Part shown: positions 43,010 to 50,492 of the stretch, one piece after another
Layout: every line of letters begins with the position of its first letter
Position numbering within the stretch: the stretch's first letter is position 1
NCBI RefSeq assembly: GCF_021129155.1
Contig: NZ_JAJOMC010000032.1
Location: 1-50,492 of the forward strand
Length of the DNA: 50,492 bases
DNA from: Arthrobacter sp. AK04
Lineage (GTDB): Bacteria; Actinomycetota; Actinomycetes; Actinomycetales; Micrococcaceae
Reading direction: 5' to 3'
Notes under the pieces: generated by a model
What the model was told of the DNA's origin: nothing
Database searches by the model: none
What the model saw: the letters and a program-made list of their open reading frames with translations, nothing else
Translations under genes and position numbers: made by a program

Positions 43010-44710
43010 TTAGGCCTCGGTGCTGCCGGACTGTGCAGCGTTCCCGCCGCCAACCACTTCACCGTTGCGGCGCCGTGTGCGGGTGCGGGGGCGCCGGGTG
43101 CGTGAGGGCTGCTCGGCCGCGGCGGCTTCCGGAGCGTCACCGGCGGCAGCGGATGCTGCGGCTGCATCGGGCGTACGACGGCGGCGCTCACCGGAGCGGG
43201 CAGCGGAGTCGCCGCTGCGGCCGCCTTCGCGCTTGGCACCGCGGTCCCGGCTGTCCCGGGAACTGCCGGCTTCGCGGCCCCTGCGGTCGCGGGAGCTGCC
43301 GGCGTCCCGGCCGCCGCGGGCGTTCTTCTTGCCCGTTTCGCCCAGGTCCTCGAGCACTTCGGCGTCAACTCCCGCGAGGGTGCGCTTGTCGCGCGGAAGC
43401 CGGCCCTTAGTGCCCACCGGGATGTCCAATTCCTCAAACAGGTGGGGGGAGGAGGAGTAGGTCTCCACCGGCTCGGGCACGCTCAGGCCCAGGGCCTTGT
43501 TGATCAGTCCCCAGCGCGGCATGTCATCCCAGTCCACGAACGTGACGGCGGTGCCCTTGTTGCCGGCGCGGCCGGTGCGGCCCACCCGGTGCAGGTAGAT
43601 CTTTTCGTCTTCCACGCACTGGTAGTTGATGACGTGCGTGACGTCGTCCACGTCGATACCGCGGGCGGCGACGTCGGTTGCCACCAGGACATCCACCTTG
43701 TTGTTGCGGAAGGCCCGGAGCGCCTGCTCGCGCGCGCCCTGTCCGAGGTCGCCGTGGATAGCGGCGGCCGCGAAACCACGGTCCACCAGTTCCTCGGCAA
43801 CCTTGGCCGCGGTGCGCTTGGTCTTGGTGAAGATGATGGTGCGGCCGCGTCCCTTGGCCTGGAGGATGCGGGCCACCACTTCGATCTTGTCCATGCTGTG
43901 CGCGCGGTAGATCAGCTGGCGGATGTCCCGCTTGGTGAGGCCTTCGTCATCCGGATCAGCAGCACGGATGTGGGTGGGCTGGGTCATGTAGCGGCGGGCC
44001 ATGGCAATGACCGGCCCGGGCATGGTGGCGGAGAACAGGAGGGTCTGGCGGACCGCCGGGGTGGCCGCGATCAGGGTCTCGACGTCGGGAAGGAAGCCGA
44101 GGTCAAGCATTTCGTCGGCCTCGTCCAGGATGACGATCTTGACGTTTTTCAGGCTTAGGTGCTTCTGCTTGAAAAGGTCGATGAGGCGCCCGGGGGTTCC
44201 CACCACAACCTCCACGCCGTTCTTCAGGGCCTCCACCTGGGGCTCGTAGGCCCGGCCGCCGTAAATGGTGGCGATGCGCGCGTTCCTCTTGCGGGAGGCC
44301 GTCTGAAGATCGTTGGCCACCTGCACCGCGAGTTCACGGGTAGGCACGATGACCAGGGCCTGCGGTGCGCCGGGGACTGCGAGCTTCTCGTAACCGGAGT
44401 CGTCCCGGCCCACTACGCGCTGCAGGGCGGGGATGCCGAAGCCCAGGGTTTTGCCGGTGCCGGTCTTGGCCTGGCCGATGATGTCGTGGCCGGAGAGGGC
44501 CACCGGCAGGGTCATGGCCTGGATGGGGAAGGGATGGGTGATCCCGGCGTCCGCCAGGGATTCAACGATGTCGGCGCGGACGTTGAAGTCCGCGAAGGAC
44601 TTCTCTTCAATCTCATGCGGCTTCTCGTCGGAGATGATGGTTTCTTCCGGCTCGATCGTTTCGGTGCCGGAGTCGTCCGTCAGAAGCTGGTGGGTATGCA
44701 ATTCACTCAC
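43010..44710 (-). CDS. DEAD-box RNA helicase
   Basis: This 566-residue ATP-dependent RNA helicase has the Q motif (DFNVRADIVESLADAGITHPFPIQ split over the conserved F and Q), motif I AKTGTGKT, motif II DEAD, motif III SAT, and motif VI HRVGRTGRAG. A 130-residue C-terminal tail is rich in Arg, Asp, Ser and Gly, typical for RNA contact. Such enzymes help ribosome assembly, RNA decay and cold growth. The GTG start has AAGGAAA upstream. The leader is long and may hold a small open frame. It is followed 8 bases later by the methyltransferase gene. Confidence 0.93.
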   Translation of the reverse strand: MSELHTHQLLTDDSGTETIEPEETIISDEKPHEIEEKSFADFNVRADIVESLADAGITHPFPIQAMTLPVALSGHDIIGQAKTGTGKTLGFGIPALQRVVGRDDSGYEKLAVPGAPQALVIVPTRELAVQVANDLQTASRKRNARIATIYGGRAYEPQVEALKNGVEVVVGTPGRLIDLFKQKHLSLKNVKIVILDEADEMLDLGFLPDVETLIAATPAVRQTLLFSATMPGPVIAMARRYMTQPTHIRAADPDDEGLTKRDIRQLIYRAHSMDKIEVVARILQAKGRGRTIIFTKTKRTAAKVAEELVDRGFAAAAIHGDLGQGAREQALRAFRNNKVDVLVATDVAARGIDVDDVTHVINYQCVEDEKIYLHRVGRTGRAGNKGTAVTFVDWDDMPRWGLINKALGLSVPEPVETYSSSPHLFEELDIPVGTKGRLPRDKRTLAGVDAEVLEDLGETGKKNARGGRDAGSSRDRRGREAGSSRDSRDRGAKREGGRSGDSAARSGERRRRTPDAAAASAAAGDAPEAAAAEQPSRTRRPRTRTRRRNGEVVGGGNAAQSGSTEA

Positions 44711-45012
44711 GTGGAGTTTCCTTATTCATTTGGGCAATGGCGCTGCCTGCTCAACGGACCGGCCTAAGGCCTTTCCGGAGCACGCTCAGGCGCGCAAGCA
44801 ATTCCAGTGGAAGCCGATCGCGGGCTATCTAAAATGCTGGCACTGGTGACCAGCGGGTGTTTCTCAAGATCGCGTAGGGGCGGGCTTGTTGGTTTCAAAT
44901 CAAGGAAATCAACGACCGGGCATCCATTTCTACCTCTCCAGTCTAGCCGCAAGGGCAGGGAAACCCGGCTTTGGACCGCCGTGCCTGCCGGCAGGAAGGA
45001 AAACAGCCCGGC
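44711..45012 (-). promoter_or_regulatory. Long leader region of the DEAD-box helicase gene
   Basis: This 302-base gap holds two possible -10 boxes on the minus strand: TAGACT at 44940-44945, identical to those of dapD and dapE, and TAGATA at 44826-44831. They would give leaders of about 225 or 110 bases. A small open frame with its own ribosome site follows the first box. Long leaders are common for cold-shock-induced helicases; regulation here is inferred. Confidence 0.4.
44895..44927 (-). CDS. Possible 10-residue leader peptide ahead of the helicase gene
   Basis: The frame MDARSLISLI with a TGA stop lies on the minus strand, 5 bases behind GGAGAGG, the best-spaced ribosome site in this region. 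TAGACT abuts that site, so if it is the promoter, the transcript would start inside or just before the GGAGAGG. It could be a regulatory upstream frame or chance; no homologue check is possible here. Confidence 0.3.
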   Translation of the reverse strand: MDARSLISLI

Positions 45013-46542
45013 TCAGGACAGTGGCGTGACCAGCTCAAAATGCACTTCCCGGGTGGCGATGTCCGAGGACACCAGGCGCACCCGGACTTTGGTGCCGGCC
45101 TCCAGTTCGCCGGCGCAGCGCGCCGTGACGGCAGGTTCGGCAATCTGGATAATGCCGGAGCCCCCGTTGCCGTTGCCGTTGCGGCCGTTCCCGTTTTTAC
45201 CGTTGCCCCCGTTGCCGTTCTTGCCGTTGCCGCCGTTTCCGTTTTCCTTCTGGGGCTTGGACCCTGAGATGACGATCGCGTCGAACTCCTGCCCGATGTG
45301 GTTGACCAGGAGCGCGGCCTCCACCGTGTCCAGGGCCATGCGCTCCATCCGGGACGCCAGCTGGTCAGAGCCGGCCATGATCTCGGGAAGCGACGTCAGC
45401 GCATCACGGACCCAGCCGGGCACTTCTCCGCCGTTGCACAACGCCTCGCAGGTCACCAGGACAAAGCGGTCCACCAGGCGGCGCAGCGGTGCGGTGGTGT
45501 GGGCGTAAGCGGCGCCAATGGCTGACTGCACGGCGTCTTCGGGAACCGTGCCGTCGAATGCCGTATACGCAGCGCCCCGGAAGAGCATTCCCGCCGAGTG
45601 CATGATGGCCAGCTGGCGTGGATCGGTGGGGTCCAGGCTGCGGAGGTATTCGCCGTAGCTCACCTCACCGTCCCAGGGCTTTCCGAGGGCCTCCGTCTGG
45701 AGCCGGAAATGGTGCAGGGAACGCTCGTCCGGTGAGGGCATGGTGCGGAGGATGCCCACTTTGCCGGCCAGCATCAGCTGCGCCGCCGCCATGCCCGTCA
45801 TGAGCGAGATCTGGGCGTTCCAGTCTTCCACGGGCAGCTGCGGGGCCGCCGTAATCCGGTAGCCGCCGTCGGGAAGCTGGACGATCTCCTGGTCCGGCAT
45901 GTTGAGGCTGGCACCGCCTCTGGCGCGCTCCAGCTCCACGCGCTTGAGCCCCACCTCTTTGAGGAGGACCAGGACGGCTGAAGGGCTGCCGCCGTCGAGT
46001 TCCGCCTGGGCGCCCTTGTAGCTGAGCTTGGCGCGGCTGCGCATCCGTGCCCGCTTGACCGTCACGGCGGTGACTTCGGCGCGGGTATCAAGGCGGAAAT
46101 CCCAAACGAAGGCCGAACAGTCCTGCCCCGGCAGGAGGCTACCTGCACCCTCGCTGATGACTTCCGGGTGCAGCGGAATGCGGCCGTCCGGTGTGTAGAA
46201 AGTCTGGCCCCGGCGCCGTGTCTCGGCGTCCAGCGGACCGCCGGGAGCCACGAAGGCGGGAACGTCGGCGATGGCATACAGCACGCGGTAGTCGCGGCCG
46301 TCCCGCTCAATGTAGAGCGCCTGGTCAAGATCGGTGGACGACGCCGGGTCGATGGTAATGAAGTCGATGCCGGTGAGGTCATGGGCTGGCAGCTGCAGTG
46401 CCGACACCGCGGCCTCGGCGTCCTTCACGGCATCTTTTGGATACTCGTTCGGCAGCTCAAGCTCCGTCCGCAGGGCGCTGAGTGCAGCCTCGAGGGCGTT
46501 GGTGTGCTCGTGGACATTGGGGGCCAGCCGATGATGTGACAC
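45013..46542 (-). CDS. RNB-domain ribonuclease with Asn-Gly repeat linker
   Basis: This 509-residue 3'-5' exoribonuclease-like protein has an RNB catalytic domain with [11 protein letters not shown] holding the metal-binding aspartates, [10 protein letters not shown], and [10 protein letters not shown]. It is the actinobacterial form without the full set of cold-shock domains of RNase II or R. At about residues 431-462 it has a low-complexity linker of repeated Asn-Gly units with some Lys and Arg, before a short C-terminal S1-like end. The GTG start is leaderless behind TACGCT. Confidence 0.88.
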   Translation of the reverse strand: MSHHRLAPNVHEHTNALEAALSALRTELELPNEYPKDAVKDAEAAVSALQLPAHDLTGIDFITIDPASSTDLDQALYIERDGRDYRVLYAIADVPAFVAPGGPLDAETRRRGQTFYTPDGRIPLHPEVISEGAGSLLPGQDCSAFVWDFRLDTRAEVTAVTVKRARMRSRAKLSYKGAQAELDGGSPSAVLVLLKEVGLKRVELERARGGASLNMPDQEIVQLPDGGYRITAAPQLPVEDWNAQISLMTGMAAAQLMLAGKVGILRTMPSPDERSLHHFRLQTEALGKPWDGEVSYGEYLRSLDPTDPRQLAIMHSAGMLFRGAAYTAFDGTVPEDAVQSAIGAAYAHTTAPLRRLVDRFVLVTCEALCNGGEVPGWVRDALTSLPEIMAGSDQLASRMERMALDTVEAALLVNHIGQEFDAIVISGSKPQKENGNGGNGKNGNGGNGKNGNGRNGNGNGGSGIIQIAEPAVTARCAGELEAGTKVRVRLVSSDIATREVHFELVTPLS

Positions 46543-46549
46543 GAAAATC

Positions 46550-46555
46550 AGCGTA
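46550..46555 (-). promoter_or_regulatory. RNB gene -10 box, probable leaderless start
   Basis: On the minus strand TACGCT is followed by 7 bases and the GTG start. Confidence 0.45.
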
Positions 46556-46617
46556 GCCCGAATTTCGCAAATAGTGCACCGGGCCGCCCGCGGCTGCCCC
46601 GCAGATCCGGCTCCGCG

Positions 46618-47364
46618 TCAGGGGCGGGCAGCGTCCAGGGCGCCGAGCAGCGATGCGGCAGCGGCTGCCGGATCATCGGCTTCCGTGATGGCCCGGACCA
46701 CAACGATCCTGCTGGCACCGGCCGCCACCACCTGCTCCACGTTGCCGTGGTCAATCCCGCCGATCGCGAACCAGGGCACGCCGTCGGGCTTTCCCTGCCC
46801 CTGCGCCGCCGAGGCGGCGGCCGCATGCTTCACCAGGTCCAGGCCGACGGCGGCGCGGCCGGGCTTGGTGGGTGTTGCCCAAAGGGGGCCCACGCAGAAG
46901 TAGTCGAGTGCGGCAGGGCCGGCGGCAGCGGCCAGGGCGGCGTCCACCTGGTCAGGGCTGTGGCTGGACAGGCCGATTGCGGCGTTCCCGTTCAGCAGCG
47001 TCCGGGCTGCCTTGAGGGGAAGGTCTTTCTGGCCGATGTGGAAGACCGGGGCGCCGGAGAGCACAGCAATATCCGCGCGGTCATTTACTGCCCACAGCCT
47101 GCCGTGGCGGACCGCTGCCTCCTTCAGGACTGCCAGGAGTTCCAGCTCCTCGGCGGCTTCGATGGATTTGTCCCGGAGCTGGATGATGTCCACGCCGCCC
47201 GCGAATGCGGCATCCACGAACTGTTCGAAGTCGCCCTGGCGGCGGCGCGCATCCGTGCAGAGATACAGACGCGCATTGTGGAGCCCGGCACTGCCTTCCG
47301 CATTGATAAAGGCGTCTGTACCGGACGGACGGGAAGCGGCGGCAGGGGGGTGGGACACATTCAT
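46618..47364 (-). CDS. thiE: Thiamine phosphate synthase
   Basis: ThiE joins hydroxymethylpyrimidine diphosphate and thiazole phosphate to thiamine phosphate. The 248-residue TIM-barrel protein shows [54 protein letters not shown] and FAIGGID, the full family set. An N-terminal extension of about 30 residues precedes the barrel. The start is the ATG before NVSHPP, 7 bases behind TAGGCT; the frame is open 51 codons further, but that part runs through the riboswitch region on the other strand. It diverges from thiO. Confidence 0.95.
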   Translation of the reverse strand: MNVSHPPAAASRPSGTDAFINAEGSAGLHNARLYLCTDARRRQGDFEQFVDAAFAGGVDIIQLRDKSIEAAEELELLAVLKEAAVRHGRLWAVNDRADIAVLSGAPVFHIGQKDLPLKAARTLLNGNAAIGLSSHSPDQVDAALAAAAGPAALDYFCVGPLWATPTKPGRAAVGLDLVKHAAAASAAQGQGKPDGVPWFAIGGIDHGNVEQVVAAGASRIVVVRAITEADDPAAAAASLLGALDAARP

Positions 47365-47371
47365 GGGAGCC

Positions 47372-47377
47372 AGCCTA
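47372..47377 (-). promoter_or_regulatory. thiE -10 box, probable leaderless start
   Basis: On the minus strand TAGGCT is followed by 7 bases and the thiE ATG. A leaderless thiE would have no riboswitch of its own. Confidence 0.5.
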
Positions 47378-47384
47378 GTTCCTC

Positions 47385-47390
47385 TACACT
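47385..47390 (+). promoter_or_regulatory. thiOSG -10 box
   Basis: TACACT stands directly before the riboswitch, so transcription would begin near 47397. It is 7 bases from the opposing thiE box, so the promoters overlap. Confidence 0.5.
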
Positions 47391-47398
47391 GGGCTCGT

Positions 47399-47495
47399 AC
47401 TGCGGGAGCCGCGGCAGCTGTCACAAAGCGCCGGGCTGAGAGGGCGTCAGAGCCGACCGCTTGACCTGATCCGGTTAATACCGGCGTAGGGAAGG
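47399..47495 (+). ncRNA. TPP riboswitch
   Basis: The thiamine pyrophosphate aptamer is recognised by CGGGAGCC, the core GCTGAGAG at 47435-47442, CCTGATCCGG at 47465-47474 with TTAATA and the pairing CCGG, and the 3' GCGTAGGGAA. The ribosome site of thiO (GAAGGAG) overlaps the 3' end of the aptamer, so ligand binding probably hides it and stops translation. No terminator is seen between aptamer and thiO. Confidence 0.95.
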
Positions 47496-47504
47496 AGACA
47501 ATCG

Positions 47505-48857
47505 ATGCCTCACGCACAAGGTGTGAGCGGCCGCCCTGTTCCCGGCTCCGCGATCACGGCCGATGTTGCGGTGATCGGCGGGGGAGCTATCGGCCACGGC
47601 ATCGCCTGGGAGGCTAGGCGTTCGGGCCGTTCGGTGGTGGTGATCGATGACGCCCCGGGGTCGGGAGCCAGCTGGGCGGCCGCGGGGATGCTTGCCCCGG
47701 TGAGCGAGCTGCACTATCAGGAGGAGGACCTCCTGGAACTCATGCTCGATGCCTCCGCCCGCTGGCCGGTTTTCGCCGCGGACCTCGCCGCGGCCGCGGG
47801 TTCGGATCCGGGATATCTTACGACGCCGACCCTCGCCGTTGGTGCCGACGCCGCGGACAGGCGGGCCCTGCTGGATCTGCGTGCCGTCCAGCTGTCCCAC
47901 GGGCTCACGGTTGAACCGCTCACCATCCGCGAGGCCCGGCAGCGGGAGCCCCTGCTGAGCCCGGGCATTGCCTGTGCGCTGGATACCCCGGCGGACCACC
48001 AGGTGGATCCCAGGCTGCTGGTGGCCTGCCTCCGCCGCGGGTTGGCCCGGCATGCCGGCGGGACGGCAGGCAACCGAAGTCATGTGCCGGGCGCCGTCGA
48101 CGGATACGCGGTGCCGGACAAGGCAGCCGGCCTGCTGTGGAAGGACGGCGCCGTTGCCGGAGCAGTCCTGGAGGGCGGTGGGACCGTCCTGGCCGGGGAG
48201 ACGGTGGTGGCCAACGGACTGCACGCTGCGGAACTCGCGGGACTGCCGGCAGGCCTGCACCTTCCACTGCGGCCGGTGCACGGGGACATCCTGCGGCTCG
48301 CAGTACCTGCCCACCTGCGGCCACTGGTGACATCAACTGTCCGAGGGCTGGTCCGCGGGACCCCCGTGTATATCGTCCCCCGGCAGGACGGAACCGTGGT
48401 GATCGGGGCAACCCAGCATGAGGACGCGCTCGGAAGGGACGCAGGCTCCAGCGCGGGGGCGGTGTCTGCCGGGGGCGTGTACCAGCTTCTCCGCGACGCG
48501 CAGGTGCTTGTGCCCGCCGTCGCGGAGCTTGAGCTGCTCGAATGCACGGCACGTGCCCGTCCCGGCACACCGGATAACGCCCCGCTGCTCGGGCGGGTGC
48601 CCCTGCCCGGCGAGCCCTCCGCAGGCCGCCATCCCGCCGCCGGAGGGTCCACCGCTCCGGGGGCCGGCCACGTGCCGGGGCTCATTGTTGCCACCGGGTT
48701 CTTCCGCCATGGCATCCTGCTCGCCCCGGCTGCGGCCGCAATCTGCCGCGAACTCCTGGACGGCAGGGAAGACCCCCGCTGGGCCCCGTTCAATCCGGGC
48801 CGGTTCTGCGCGGCTCCCTCCCACCTGGCTGACGCGGCCCACCCACTCAACATTTAG
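47505..48857 (+). CDS. thiO: Glycine oxidase ThiO
   Basis: ThiO oxidises glycine to iminoglycine, which supplies the C-N part of the thiamine thiazole. The 450-residue flavoprotein has the FAD-binding GGGAIG near residues 25-30, [14 protein letters not shown], and a DAO fold with the C-terminal [11 protein letters not shown]. It is longer than some homologues because of a Pro/Gly-rich insert around 365-385. It is controlled by the TPP riboswitch and is followed after 8 bases by thiS. Confidence 0.93.
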   Translation: MPHAQGVSGRPVPGSAITADVAVIGGGAIGHGIAWEARRSGRSVVVIDDAPGSGASWAAAGMLAPVSELHYQEEDLLELMLDASARWPVFAADLAAAAGSDPGYLTTPTLAVGADAADRRALLDLRAVQLSHGLTVEPLTIREARQREPLLSPGIACALDTPADHQVDPRLLVACLRRGLARHAGGTAGNRSHVPGAVDGYAVPDKAAGLLWKDGAVAGAVLEGGGTVLAGETVVANGLHAAELAGLPAGLHLPLRPVHGDILRLAVPAHLRPLVTSTVRGLVRGTPVYIVPRQDGTVVIGATQHEDALGRDAGSSAGAVSAGGVYQLLRDAQVLVPAVAELELLECTARARPGTPDNAPLLGRVPLPGEPSAGRHPAAGGSTAPGAGHVPGLIVATGFFRHGILLAPAAAAICRELLDGREDPRWAPFNPGRFCAAPSHLADAAHPLNI

Positions 48858-48865
48858 GAGACAGC

Positions 48866-49920
<1,055 letters not shown>

Positions 49921-49961
49921 GCCCGCATTCTGCCGGCCGCGCCCTGATCCCAGGAGCAGCA

Positions 49962-50300
49962 GTGGCCGGCAAAGACGCACTTCCCCCGGAACGCATCGAT
50001 GAAGCCCTGGCTGGGCTGCCTGACTGGCGGGCCGGCAACGGCGGGTTGGTCACCGTCTTCAAGATGCCGACGGCGGCTGCCGCACTTAAGGTGATTGCCG
50101 ACGTCGGACGCCTGGCCGAGGAGCAGAACCACCATCCGGACCTCGACTGGCGCTACAACCGCGTCTTCATCCGCTACACGTCCCACGACGCCGGGGGACA
50201 GGTGACGGCGCGGGACCTCGCGGCAGCCGCGGGAGCAAGTGAAGCAGCGGCAGCGGCGGGGGCCGTGGCCGAGCCGGCGAAGTACGTGCAGGGGCATTAG
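49962..50300 (+). CDS. Pterin-4a-carbinolamine dehydratase
   Basis: This 112-residue enzyme dehydrates 4a-hydroxytetrahydropterin, normally to recycle the cofactor of aromatic amino-acid hydroxylases. The active-site pattern is seen in EEQNHHPDLDWRYNRVFI and YTSHDAGG. An Ala-rich C-terminal extension follows. The GTG start has AGGAG 7 bases upstream. It lies 41 bases after thiG on the same strand and may be cotranscribed. No pterin-dependent hydroxylase is in the window, so its pathway here is unclear. Confidence 0.9.
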   Translation: MAGKDALPPERIDEALAGLPDWRAGNGGLVTVFKMPTAAAALKVIADVGRLAEEQNHHPDLDWRYNRVFIRYTSHDAGGQVTARDLAAAAGASEAAAAAGAVAEPAKYVQGH

Positions 50301-50341
50301 GTGCCCGCACAGCGCCAAGTGTCCGCACCGTGTAGCAGAGG

Positions 50342-50378
50342 GGTCACCACGCGGCCGCGTTCACCAGGCACTGTGACC
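50342..50378 (+). terminator. Possible hairpin after the dehydratase gene
   Basis: GGTCAC pairs with GTGACC around a loop that contains the palindrome GCGGCCGC. There is no T-tract. It is only a weak terminator candidate. Confidence 0.3.
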
Positions 50379-50390
50379 TCTAAACGGCAG

Positions 50391-50492
50391 TGGGGGGGGG
50401 CCCCCCCGGGGGGGGGGGGCGGGGTGGGGCGGGGGGCCCGGGGGTGGGGGGGGGCGCGGGGGCGGGCGGCGGCGGGGGCCCCCGCGGCGGGG
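50391..50492. other. G-run contig end, no gene
   Basis: The last hundred bases are long G runs with few C, T and A bases, matching the style of the opposite end and of 20257-20437. I read this as low-quality terminal sequence. Confidence 0.65.

Noticed and set aside
44764..44952. 62-codon minus-strand frame in the helicase leader
   Set aside because: No ribosome site, no conserved-looking segment, and it runs over the two probable promoter boxes.
47365..47517. Upstream extension of the thiE frame
   Set aside because: It runs antisense through the TPP riboswitch and into thiO; the leaderless ATG at 47364 fits promoter and protein start better.

Overview
The window is about 65% GC, rich in GTG starts and almost fully coding. 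It carries actinobacterial hallmark arrangements: fdxA-dapC, actinobacterial-type DapD, the gluABCD glutamate importer, sigE/anti-sigma/tatB/mrp, and the small DUF3117 protein. Protein style and gene order suggest a member of the Micrococcaceae, most likely Arthrobacter or Pseudarthrobacter; this is inference, since no 16S rRNA gene is present. It is ordinary chromosomal core: no insertion sequence, phage, CRISPR array, rRNA or tRNA gene was recognised.

Layout, left to right. (1) 0.1-5.1 kb: rmuC and ychF diverge, followed by a short-chain dehydrogenase and a photolyase/cryptochrome of the bacterial iron-sulfur clade that contains no cysteine. (2) 5.2-12.6 kb: one lone peptide-type binding lipoprotein, then a complete peptide ABC importer (binding protein, two permeases, fused double ATPase) closed by a strong hairpin. 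(3) 12.7-17.1 kb: SGNH-hydrolase lipoprotein, typA, a winged-helix/nuclease-like protein and a small SH3-like protein. (4) 17.2-26.1 kb: fdxA, dapC, gltA, galE, a TetR regulator, a hypothetical gene, a lysozyme-fold protein, dapD and dapE. DapC, DapD and DapE are three steps of the succinylase route to meso-diaminopimelate and lysine, so the block feeds peptidoglycan. (5) 26.1-29.4 kb: gluABCD on the minus strand. (6) 29.5-39.5 kb: LOG-family hydrolase, DivIVA-like protein, PIG-V-type mannosyltransferase, DUF3117, O-methyltransferase, sigE, anti-sigma factor, tatB, mrp, DUF1003 protein, MgtE-N/CBS protein and a general stress protein. From memory, much of blocks 4 and 6 follows the order of M. 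tuberculosis Rv1177-Rv1232c. (7) 39.5-46.5 kb: aminopeptidase P, PHP phosphoesterase, an orphan DNA methyltransferase behind a DEAD-box helicase, and an RNB ribonuclease. (8) 46.6-50.3 kb: thiE diverging from a TPP-riboswitch-controlled thiO-thiS-thiG unit, then pterin-4a-carbinolamine dehydratase.

Two patterns go beyond gene content. At least fourteen start codons lie 6-8 bases behind a TANNNT hexamer with no useful Shine-Dalgarno sequence, the geometry of leaderless transcripts; several are paired head to head (dapD/dapE, gluA/LOG, thiE/thiO). Also, both ends (1-134 and about 50391-50492) and one internal stretch (20257-20437) are made of long G and C runs that look like sequencing or assembly artefact. 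The internal one lies between convergent gltA and galE and could be a contig join, so linkage across it is less certain.

No clearly new multi-gene system was found. The most unusual single items are the cysteine-free photolyase, the shortened zinc-binding region of the SigE-linked anti-sigma factor, the structured DUF3117 leader, a possible leader peptide ahead of the DEAD-box helicase, and the helicase/orphan-methyltransferase pair.
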